Shown here one piece after another: positions 1-5,148 of a DNA stretch of 5,186 bases; within the stretch, counting starts at the first letter, position 1; each line of letters opens with the position of its first letter. The position numbers and the translations under genes are program-made. Source of the stretch: Planctomycetes bacterium UBA7888 (GTDB lineage Bacteria > Planctomycetota > UBA1135); NCBI GenBank assembly GCA_002500505.1, contig DLRM01000053.1:1-5186 (forward strand), read 5' to 3'. A model generated the notes under the pieces. It searched no databases, was not told where the DNA came from, and saw nothing but the letters and a program-made list of their open reading frames with translations.

Positions 1-297
1 AAAACAAGAGCATCGGTAAAAAAATATATTGAACGCCTGACCCCTACTGGCCAGACGGCAATGTTTGACGCTCTCGAGCTAGCCTTCAACGACCGCGAAG
101 TAGACACAATTTTCTTGCTTTCTGATGGCGTACCTTCAGGGGGAAAAATAGATGACCCTGATTTAATCTTGAATGAAATTCAACGCTGGAATCAAACCCG
201 TCGCATCCCCATTCACTGTGTCTCAATCGGTGGCCCAACTCACTTGCTTCGTAAAATTTCACGTGAAACTTCTGGAGAGTTTTTTCAGGTAAATTGA
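1..297 (+). CDS. von Willebrand factor A domain protein, C-terminal part (5' end outside the window)
   Basis: The frame is open from the first base and gives 98 residues before TGA at 295-297. The visible part is the second half of a VWA (Rossmann-like, metal-binding) domain. TGQTAMFDAL at visible residues 16-25 carries the MIDAS threonine. The hydrophobic strand DTIFLLSDG (about residues 35-43) carries the MIDAS aspartate. A helix (DPDLILNEIQRWN), a strand (IPIHCVSIG) and the closing LLRKISRETSGEFFQV follow. The DxSxS motif that completes the metal site would lie upstream of the window. The protein ends with the domain, so VWA is C-terminal, as in planctomycete proteins that carry HEAT-like or other repeats in front of it; that upstream architecture cannot be checked here. 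The ATG at 61 lies inside the domain and is not the real start. The role is probably metal-dependent protein binding; the partner is unknown. Confidence 0.85.
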   Translation, partial: KTRASVKKYIERLTPTGQTAMFDALELAFNDREVDTIFLLSDGVPSGGKIDDPDLILNEIQRWNQTRRIPIHCVSIGGPTHLLRKISRETSGEFFQVN

Positions 298-341
298 ACA
301 ATCTCGCGAGAATCTAGGCGTGGCTCAACACAGGTGCCCAT

Positions 342-349
342 AAAGGGAG
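342..349 (+). promoter_or_regulatory. Probable ribosome binding site of the 107-residue protein gene
   Basis: AAAGGGAG lies about 12 bases before the ATG at 362. It supports this start, although the spacing is longer than the usual 5 to 9 bases. Confidence 0.4.
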
Positions 350-361
350 TATTCTGAGCCT

Positions 362-685
362 ATGTCAGAAACAACTTCACCTACCCCTGGTGACACCAAA
401 GCGATTGCCCCGAAGACCTTTGCAGATATTTTGAAAGCTCTGGTTGGGCAAGTCGTCACGATGTCAAATCCTGAGTCTTACGAAGAATCCATGGCCGGCC
501 ACCGACTCGCTACGGATTTTTATAAGGCAAAAGTCCTGCAAGTAACCCCGGAGTACATCACTGTCGTCACTGAGTTCAAGCACACCAAGGGCAATGTCCC
601 TAAAGAACCTGTTAAGCAGTTCATTCCTCTTGTCGCCGTCAAACGCTTGAGCGTGATGAAGAGCGAAAAGATTATCCACATCTAA
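362..685 (+). CDS. Uncharacterised small protein, 107 residues, possible small beta-barrel
   Basis: I do not recognise a named family. The start is ATG, with a purine-rich AAAGGGAG about 12 bases upstream (342-349), a slightly long but usable ribosome-binding spacing. Residues 1-18 are low-complexity (Ser, Thr, Pro) and probably disordered. The rest looks folded: a short helix (FADILKALVG), a strand (QVVTMSNPESYE), then YKAKVLQVTPEYITVVTEF, and a C-terminal KQFIPLVAVKRLSVMKSEKI. This order of helix, 'G.VVT', 'Y.AKV..V....I.VV' and 'IPL..VKR.SV' recalls Sm/SH3-type small beta-barrels, but that is inference from pattern only. No signal peptide or membrane segment is present, so it is presumably cytoplasmic. 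It lies 64 bases after the VWA gene on the same strand and could be co-transcribed. Its composition supports real coding. Confidence 0.8.
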   Translation: MSETTSPTPGDTKAIAPKTFADILKALVGQVVTMSNPESYEESMAGHRLATDFYKAKVLQVTPEYITVVTEFKHTKGNVPKEPVKQFIPLVAVKRLSVMKSEKIIHI

Positions 686-704
686 GAAAGAGTACTCCTT
701 TAAG

Positions 705-2363
705 CTAGCCGTTAATCATCAGGTAGTCCTGAGTCTTGGAGGGATCCACGATTCCACCGTAGGATGGGGTGTAGAAATCTAAGTCCCCATCTGAGTCGGC
801 GTCAAAAAGAGCGCCGTAGTAAGTGAAAAATGTGACTAGGGGTCCAGGAGTCCAGAAAGCGGCATCTTTCACAAACTCACCGTTGATCCCACCCTGGGCA
901 CCACCCTGGTTTAGGAACAATGTTGGATGACCCACAAAGGGTGGGAAGCTGCTTCCGAACCACTCGCTCGGATGCAGAATGATGTCGTTATCGCCATCCA
1001 TGTCCACATCACCGAGGGTGAGCCCAAGATTCACAATTAGCTCGGGGTCATTCGTAGCAAGCCAGTTATTGGGGGCGTCCACAAACACGCCAGGTGCCGA
1101 TGCACCCGAGTTCAAGAGCAAATCACCAGTATCTTGGGTACTCATGGAAAGGTGGCTGTTTGCGACCACGACGTCCAACCAACCATCGCCATTCATATCC
1201 AACAAGCGTGCGGTGGAAGACTTGTCGCCATCGCCATAGTTCATGTTGGGAAGGTGGGTTGCGCTCACATCGGTGAAGGAGCCGGTTCCATCATTAAGAA
1301 GAAGAATGTTCGGGCAACCACCAGGGCCGGTCATGGCGAAGTACAGGTCCAAATCGCCATCACGGTCCACATCGCCGCAGTCACCTGCAAGCCAGTCTTC
1401 GTCAGAGGAATTCCAAGAGGCCGATTCAGCTGCCGAATCCAGAACTAGCGTTCCACTTTGATTTAGAAACAAGGAGACAAGCTGATGCGGCATTCCCGAA
1501 CCCCCATAGGCCGAGCCCGCACCAATCATGACATCAGGCCAACCGTCACAATTGAGGTCTCCCACAATCAGATTGTCCGAATCATTCATCGGAATCAAAA
1601 GGTCTTGGGCTTTCGTAAAAACACCCACCCCATTATTGGTAAACAGCATGGGAGAAACAGAATTCCCATTCGCGTCCAGTGTCCCGCATGTCACGAAATC
1701 TAAGTCCCCGTCCAAATCCACATCTAAGACCGAGGTCACGAAGGAGCCCAAGTTGTTGGCAGGGAGACGAGTAGCGGTTTCATCGGTGAAAGAGCCACTT
1801 CCATCGTTGGTATAGAACAGGAAGGAAGTACGGTTGGAAACAAGAAGGTCCTGGTCTCCATCTCGATCGTAATCAAAAGCCTCGACATCCGACCCGCTGT
1901 CATTCAAATTGCTCGTCGGTAAAGAAGCGTGGGCATCCGTCCATGAAACGGTTTTATGGGTCTCTCCTTTTATAGCGATTCGACTTGACGCTTGATAGAA
2001 GCCTTTTCGGTTCCAAACAACGCCCTGGCCGAATAGGATTTTTCCAGGCATGATGGGGTTTGAAGGGAGCGCGTATTCCAAACGAAGCTCACCGTCCGTT
2101 CCGATGACACCCTGATGGATATGGGCTTTTTGAGTAGAAACGAGCTGGACAGGGTTGGGAGCGAGATGGGCAAGCACGGTTGGATGCCCAAAAACAAAGG
2201 CGGCAGGTTGGCCGATTTCGGTGGAGTGAAGCCGAATGGTCAGGGTGGTTCCACCGTATAGGCCCGTGGCCTCCAAGCGTGCCTGGTTGCCAGCATCTTG
2301 GGAAAAGACCGAGTTCGAGAGAGCCAGAAACGAAGCGAGACAGAGAAGAACGGTGGTTTTCAT
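705..2363 (-). CDS. Secreted FG-GAP/VCBS-repeat beta-propeller protein
   Basis: This 552-residue protein begins with a Sec signal peptide: Lys2, a hydrophobic stretch at about residues 5-17, and a likely cut after NSVFS at residue 21. Residues 25-135 form an all-beta region (LYGGTTLTIRL, then GELRLEYALP and GKILFGQGVVWN) of a kind seen before repeats in secreted planctomycete proteins. Seven calcium-binding DxDxDG-type loops follow at D164-D172, D214-D222, D269-D277, D331-D339, D389-D397, D452-D460 and D521-D529, spaced 50 to 69 residues. This spacing fits a seven-bladed propeller of the VCBS/FG-GAP type. Most blades also show an 'LFxNxG...F.D' strand pair. There is no sortase, type IX sorting or membrane anchor at the C-terminus, which ends in YLMING. 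It is probably an exported surface or extracellular protein with a calcium-stabilised fold; ligand unknown. Blades 2 and 7 share an identical 15-base stretch (774-788 and 1695-1709), consistent with duplication. The start is ATG with no clear ribosome site. Confidence 0.92.
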   Translation of the reverse strand: MKTTVLLCLASFLALSNSVFSQDAGNQARLEATGLYGGTTLTIRLHSTEIGQPAAFVFGHPTVLAHLAPNPVQLVSTQKAHIHQGVIGTDGELRLEYALPSNPIMPGKILFGQGVVWNRKGFYQASSRIAIKGETHKTVSWTDAHASLPTSNLNDSGSDVEAFDYDRDGDQDLLVSNRTSFLFYTNDGSGSFTDETATRLPANNLGSFVTSVLDVDLDGDLDFVTCGTLDANGNSVSPMLFTNNGVGVFTKAQDLLIPMNDSDNLIVGDLNCDGWPDVMIGAGSAYGGSGMPHQLVSLFLNQSGTLVLDSAAESASWNSSDEDWLAGDCGDVDRDGDLDLYFAMTGPGGCPNILLLNDGTGSFTDVSATHLPNMNYGDGDKSSTARLLDMNGDGWLDVVVANSHLSMSTQDTGDLLLNSGASAPGVFVDAPNNWLATNDPELIVNLGLTLGDVDMDGDNDIILHPSEWFGSSFPPFVGHPTLFLNQGGAQGGINGEFVKDAAFWTPGPLVTFFTYYGALFDADSDGDLDFYTPSYGGIVDPSKTQDYLMING

Positions 2364-2382
2364 TGTTATGTTTGGATTTAAT

Positions 2383-2400
2383 GGGGAGGGAAAGCTCCCC
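2383..2400 (-). repeat. Inverted repeat in the leader of the FG-GAP gene
   Basis: GGGGAG (2383-2388) and CTCCCC (2395-2400) are perfect 6-base inverted arms around a 6-base loop. The structure lies about 20 bases upstream of the ATG at 2363. On the transcript it would form a GC-rich hairpin in the 5' leader. No run of U follows, so it is not a typical terminator. A role in mRNA stability or translation is possible but unproven. Confidence 0.35.
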
Positions 2401-2411
2401 TCGACCCCTAT

Positions 2412-2516
2412 TCATAACTTGAGACACCATTTCACTGTCACCTCTTTGTCATAGTCAAAAACTCCTTTTTGCTCTGCCTCTTGCAAGGCTAGCCGCCAAG
2501 CTTCAAATGAGCCCGA
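2412..2516 (-). other. In-frame extension after the TAG stop of the receiver-domain gene
   Basis: Directly after the TAG of the receiver gene, the same frame stays open for 34 codons and ends at TGA (2412-2414). It begins SGSFEAWRLALQEAEQKG, an amphipathic helix-like stretch with hydrophobic F, W, L and A on one face, and continues VFDYDKEVTVKWCLKL. The receiver domain as annotated lacks its last helix, so this could be the lost C-terminus. An open frame of this length is not improbable by chance (about one in five in random sequence). TAG is also the normal stop of the FG-GAP gene and of the gene at the right edge, so reassignment of TAG is unlikely. The best explanations are a nonsense mutation, a sequencing error or chance. 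The rest of the 153-base gap between the two genes holds no other gene. Confidence 0.35.
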
Positions 2517-2918
2517 CTATTTCTTTTTGAAGACTCGAAAAACCCCTCGGGAGGCCAATTCATCTTTGTCTAAATAACTATTCACACCAGATAACACCAC
2601 AATAGGAATATCGGGATATCGACCTCGAACACTGTCCAACGTTCGAATTCCCATGGAGTCGGGAAGCCCTAGATCCAAGAAAACCACATCCACTCCCCCA
2701 GCCTGAAGGGCGCACAAAGCGGAGCTCAAGGTCCCTACATGAAGGACCTTGACTTCCCCAGTGGGATTCTTGACAGAACCGGAGGACGTAAGCTTCCACC
2801 CCCCTTTTTTGAGGAGGGCACTAACTGCCTCCGCATCTACAAGATTGTCCTCAACGAGGAGAATCCTGAAGTCATCCGTATTGGGATTGGGGTTGGGTGA
2901 GGGGCAAACATAACCCAT
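2517..2918 (-). CDS. Stand-alone response-regulator receiver (REC) domain, possibly C-terminally truncated
   Basis: This 133-residue protein is a single REC domain of the two-component phosphorelay type. The strand ILLVEDN supplies the acidic pair E23 and D24. The phospho-acceptor is D82 in DVVFLDLGLPDS. S110 in IVVLSG is the conserved Ser/Thr. K131 in VFRVFKKK is the likely conserved lysine. It has no output domain, so it would act as a CheY- or Spo0F-like shuttle or through protein contacts; no histidine kinase lies in the window. Two oddities stand out. The first acidic residue and the phospho-acceptor are 58 residues apart (D24 to D82) against 44 in CheY, because of extra residues around 42-55 (TSSGSVKNPTGEV). 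The protein also stops right after strand 5, without helix 5. The ATG start is preceded by a G-rich AAGGGGGG about 14 bases upstream. The N-terminal PSPNPNPN is probably disordered. Confidence 0.88.
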   Translation of the reverse strand: MGYVCPSPNPNPNTDDFRILLVEDNLVDAEAVSALLKKGGWKLTSSGSVKNPTGEVKVLHVGTLSSALCALQAGGVDVVFLDLGLPDSMGIRTLDSVRGRYPDIPIVVLSGVNSYLDKDELASRGVFRVFKKK

Positions 2919-2969
2919 AACAAACTGCCAGTCCCCCCTTTTCCTGGACCGGACAAAAAAATGGGGACA

Positions 2970-2999
2970 ATTATGAAGGCAATAAAGCTCTTACTTCAA
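2970..2999 (-). promoter_or_regulatory. Candidate sigma-70-type promoter for the receiver-domain gene
   Basis: On the minus strand TTGAAG (2999-2994) and CATAAT (2975-2970) are separated by 18 bases. They match 4 of 6 and 5 of 6 consensus positions. The -35 box overlaps the stop codon of the small frame upstream. Transcription would start about 45 bases before the ATG at 2918. This is a pattern match only. Confidence 0.3.
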
Positions 3000-3257
3000 C
3001 CAAGACTCTATTCCAGTCGCGAATGTCGGGGGTTTGAATAGGACCGCGCCTTCAGGAGTCTCCTGCCATATGGCCTCAATTGCACCGTCCTTGAGCAATC
3101 TCAGAGCCAGCTCAAGCCACTGGTCCCGAGTAGGGGCGCATAGTGACGATGCGTCGTGGGGAGGCCCCGCCCTCGCAATGGGCCTCTCTCTCCTCGCCCT
3201 GATTCTCTTTGGCGCCCTAAAGGGTTGACCCTGAAAACGGGTCCGGCAGGAGTTCAC
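2991..3257 (-). CDS. Uncertain small protein downstream of cytidine deaminase; start unclear
   Basis: I do not recognise this protein. The C-terminal 45 or so residues look like real coding: TRDQWLELALRLLKDGAIEA forms a good helix, followed by IWQETPEGAVLFKPP and a tail ending ESWLK. No ATG lies in frame between the end of cdd and this region. A GTG at 3257 gives 88 residues and a 41-base overlap with cdd, but it has no ribosome site and makes an arginine-rich N-terminus written almost only with AGG/AGA codons. That same purine-rich stretch (GGAGAGAGAGG on the minus strand) looks like a strong ribosome binding site about 3 to 10 bases before an in-frame ATT at 3179, which would give 62 residues. 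ATT starts are rare (infC is the known case). It is co-directional with the cdd pair. It could also be the decayed end of a gene. Confidence 0.4.
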   Translation of the reverse strand: MNSCRTRFQGQPFRAPKRIRARRERPIARAGPPHDASSLCAPTRDQWLELALRLLKDGAIEAIWQETPEGAVLFKPPTFATGIESWLK

Positions 3258-3624
3258 CGAGGCTGATGTCGCGGCGGCCGCCTGCACTGCAACCGAGGAT
3301 GACTTCGGTTTCTGGAGTTCCAAATTCAGACAGGACTTGCCTGCAAGCTCCACATGGCGAAACAGGCTCGGGTGCATCCACCCAGACTGCAACTGCAACA
3401 ACGGCGGCGGGCGGAGACACATTCCCTTCTGCGACCATTCCAAAAATGGCTGACCGTTCAGCGCAAATGGTTAGACCGTAACTTGAGTTTTCAACATTGG
3501 TCCCGACATGAACCTCTCCCTTGGAATCCAAAATCGCAGCGCCAACTCTGAATTGGCTATAAGGCGAGTAGGAATGCTTGGCTACGCGAGCAGCTGCATC
3601 GAGCAGGGCGTCTGTATCTGTCAC
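3217..3624 (-). CDS. cdd: Cytidine deaminase
   Basis: This 135-residue protein has the normal length of a small homotetrameric cytidine deaminase, which hydrolyses cytidine and deoxycytidine to uridine and deoxyuridine in cytoplasmic pyrimidine salvage. SYSPYSQFRVGAA (18-30) is the family's N-terminal motif. GTNVENSSYG (41-50) carries the ribose-binding N43 and E45. TICAERSA holds zinc ligand C54 and the proton shuttle E56. PCGACRQ (90-96) holds zinc ligands C91 and C94. The end LGELLPDPF is typical. The start is GTG, and its GTGA overlaps the TGA of the upstream sulfotransferase gene by four bases, so translation is likely coupled and needs no ribosome site of its own. All catalytic residues are present, so the enzyme should be active. 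Confidence 0.97.
   Translation of the reverse strand: MTDTDALLDAAARVAKHSYSPYSQFRVGAAILDSKGEVHVGTNVENSSYGLTICAERSAIFGMVAEGNVSPPAAVVAVAVWVDAPEPVSPCGACRQVLSEFGTPETEVILGCSAGGRRDISLGELLPDPFSGSTL
3227..3243 (-). repeat. Short inverted repeat at the 3' end of cdd
   Basis: GACCC (3227-3231) and GGGTC (3239-3243) form a 5-base stem with a 7-base loop inside the last cdd codons. A neighbouring AGGGT (3221-3225) could compete for the same ACCC arm. No U-run follows, so this is not a canonical terminator. Confidence 0.2.
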
Positions 3625-4334
3625 GGCACCAGCCTAACCGCGCGCATTTCTTTATAAATGGGCTGAGTATCTTTCAATAAGGCCCTAAGAGAATCCGGAA
3701 AAGAATCCAGCTTCGGTTTCCACTCCTGGAATCCCGTCGTCGTCTCCAAGGTTTTGTACCAAAAGGGTGCCCACACGCCATAACTTTCGTGTCGACCAGG
3801 CTCCCACTGAATCATGCAGTCCTTGAAATCCAACTCAAGTTCTCGACAAAGACAGCGCAGCATGGCCTCAGGGTTTTCAAGCAAATCGCGGGAATCTAAA
3901 ACGATTGGGTTGGAAACTCGTTGAAAAATAGAGAAGTGCTTCTTCCAGCCAACGTCCTCCATTTCGATAACCCCCAAATCTCTTTCCATGGAGGGTAGTT
4001 GTTCTTGCGGGTCGCGCAGTAAAAACACATGGCGCATATCTGGGTGATCCACCCACCCCCATTCCATCTCCCCCACCATGTGGTGGCTCATTTGTTTGAC
4101 GAACTGAATCGGAAGTGGGGATTCACCTAAAAGGACCTCGTCCACGACCTTCCGCCAATCCGAGCTCAAAGCTGCAAGCACTTCCTCTCGCATGGGGTGC
4201 TGTTTGCCCGTTTTGGATAGGTAGTGGGCGTAAAAGGGTTCGTCCACCCCAATACAATCCTCCCGCCCGGCAAAGGCACGTAAGCAAGCCGTCGAAACCG
4301 TGCGGGGAGTGGACCAGAGGGAAATACGACGCAC
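3621..4334 (-). CDS. Sulfotransferase-like P-loop protein
   Basis: This 237-residue protein matches the small bacterial sulfotransferase-like family. WSTPRTVSTA at residues 7-16 is the 5'-phosphosulfate (PAPS) binding loop near the N-terminus. DEPFYAHYL (31-39) and FVKQMSHHM (78-86) are family-typical. VFLLRDPQEQLPSM (103-116) matches the 3'-phosphate binding strand and following Arg/Ser. VLDSRDLLENPEAMLRCLC (145-163) and the later GVWAPFWY (186-193) complete the pattern. Such enzymes move a sulfuryl group from PAPS to an acceptor; the acceptor cannot be read from sequence, and some family members have no proven activity. No signal peptide or membrane segment is visible, so it should be cytoplasmic. 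The start is GTG; an in-frame TAG lies 18 bases upstream with no other start between, and no ribosome site is visible. It is the first gene of a coupled pair with cdd and divergent from proC. Confidence 0.85.
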   Translation of the reverse strand: MRRISLWSTPRTVSTACLRAFAGREDCIGVDEPFYAHYLSKTGKQHPMREEVLAALSSDWRKVVDEVLLGESPLPIQFVKQMSHHMVGEMEWGWVDHPDMRHVFLLRDPQEQLPSMERDLGVIEMEDVGWKKHFSIFQRVSNPIVLDSRDLLENPEAMLRCLCRELELDFKDCMIQWEPGRHESYGVWAPFWYKTLETTTGFQEWKPKLDSFPDSLRALLKDTQPIYKEMRAVRLVP

Positions 4335-4373
4335 GAGAATAGAATAACAAAGCTATCCAATTCCTCTTCGCAT

Positions 4374-4382
4374 TGTGATAAT
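4374..4382 (+). promoter_or_regulatory. Candidate extended -10 element of proC
   Basis: TGTGATAAT resembles an extended -10 box (TGn followed by GATAAT, 5 of 6). No good -35 is present. Transcription would start about 7 bases downstream, almost exactly at the ATG at 4390, which would give a leaderless message. This agrees with the lack of any ribosome binding site there. Confidence 0.3.
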
Positions 4383-4389
4383 CCCGCCC

Positions 4390-5148
4390 ATGAAAGTCAC
4401 CATCCTCGGAATGGGAGTCATGGGCCAAACCCTCGCCAACGGCCTCTTGGCAAGTGGAGCGAAGGAGGAAGATCTTTGCCTTGCGACTCGTGATATGGAC
4501 CAAGCCTCTGCGGTTAAAAATGCGGACTTTGTTGTCTTGTGTTTAAAGCCTAAAAACATCCGGAAAGTTTCCAAGGAAATCGCCTCCCATTTGGAACTCA
4601 ATACCTGCCTAATTAGTATCGCCGCAGGTATCCCGACGGAAGATATCGCAGCCAACCTCAAGGATGGGCAACCTTTGATTCGTGCCATGCCCAACACCCC
4701 TTGTCGGGTGGATCAGGGCATTACGGTCCTTTCCCCCTCCAGCACATCGTCCAATGAACACCTTGAAGCCGCAGCTGAAATTTTTTCCTGCCTTGGCCGA
4801 GTTCTAACCCTTCCCGAAGAGCACATGGATGCGGTCACCGGTTTAGCAGCGAGTGGACCCGCCTACATTTACGTCATGATTGAATCTCTAGCTGATGGCG
4901 GTGTCATGGCCGGACTTCCGCGAAAGGTCGCAATTGAACTTGCAGCCCAAACTGTTTTAGGCGCTGCAACCATGGTCCTTGAAACCGGAAAGCACCCTGC
5001 TGAACTCAAAGACGAAGTCACCACTCCTGCAGGTTGCACCATCAGCGCTCTTCTCCGCATGGAAGATGGTGGTCTTCGAAGTGTCTTAGCCCGAGGGGTT
5101 CAAGAAGCCGCAGAATCCGCCCGCCGGCTGCGCGAACAAGGGGCCTAA
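4390..5148 (+). CDS. proC: Pyrroline-5-carboxylate reductase, with shortened Rossmann domain
   Basis: This enzyme makes L-proline from 1-pyrroline-5-carboxylate with NAD(P)H, the last step of proline synthesis. I chose the ATG at 4390 (252 residues) over the GTG at 4375 because family members begin just before the first strand, here MKVTILGMGVMG with the glycine-rich dinucleotide loop. ADFVVLCLKP (46-55), RAMPNTP (98-104), ASGPAY (154-159) and the C-terminal signature around ELKDEVTTPAGCTISALL (205-222) are all present, so the catalytic dimerisation domain is intact. The usual PGG of the signature is PAG here. The distance from TRD (33-35) to the AD of strand 4 (46-47) is 9 residues, against about 25 in E. 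coli ProC, so about 16 residues covering a helix and strand 3 are missing. Total length (252 against 269) agrees. It is transcribed divergently from the sulfotransferase gene. Confidence 0.95.
   Translation: MKVTILGMGVMGQTLANGLLASGAKEEDLCLATRDMDQASAVKNADFVVLCLKPKNIRKVSKEIASHLELNTCLISIAAGIPTEDIAANLKDGQPLIRAMPNTPCRVDQGITVLSPSSTSSNEHLEAAAEIFSCLGRVLTLPEEHMDAVTGLAASGPAYIYVMIESLADGGVMAGLPRKVAIELAAQTVLGAATMVLETGKHPAELKDEVTTPAGCTISALLRMEDGGLRSVLARGVQEAAESARRLREQGA

Noticed and set aside
302..311. Perfect 10-base palindrome TCTCGCGAGA just after the VWA gene
   Set aside because: It has no loop and no T-run, so it is not a terminator. A single occurrence does not support an operator call.
687..701. 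Palindromic AAAGAGTACTCCTTT between the convergent 107-residue and FG-GAP genes
   Set aside because: The possible hairpin would have too small a loop and a weak stem; I see no convincing terminator in this 19-base gap.
979..1815. Several plus-strand open frames opposite the FG-GAP gene
   Set aside because: They are complements of the Asp/Gly-rich repeat codons and show low-complexity Ser/Pro/Arg composition with no domain features.
2480..2500. Nested inverted repeats CTTG...CAAG and GGCTAGCC after the receiver gene, as a terminator
   Set aside because: The stem is interrupted, the inner loop is too small and no U-run follows on the minus strand.
3034..3228. Plus-strand frame with TTG start ending in a hydrophobic segment, MGLSLLALILFGALKG
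   Set aside because: It lies antisense to the small frame after cdd. Its Ser/Leu-rich composition is what a shadow of a Glu/Leu/Arg-rich frame gives, and the hydrophobic part is the complement of the purine-rich AGG/AGA stretch.
2991..3443. 150-residue version of the small minus-strand frame starting at ATG 3443
   Set aside because: Its first 60 or so residues run inside cdd in another frame and have shadow-like composition; only the C-terminal part looks coded.
4375..4389. GTG at 4375 as the start of proC
   Set aside because: It adds only MIIPP before the conserved MKVTILG and has no ribosome site; the ATG at 4390 fits the family better.
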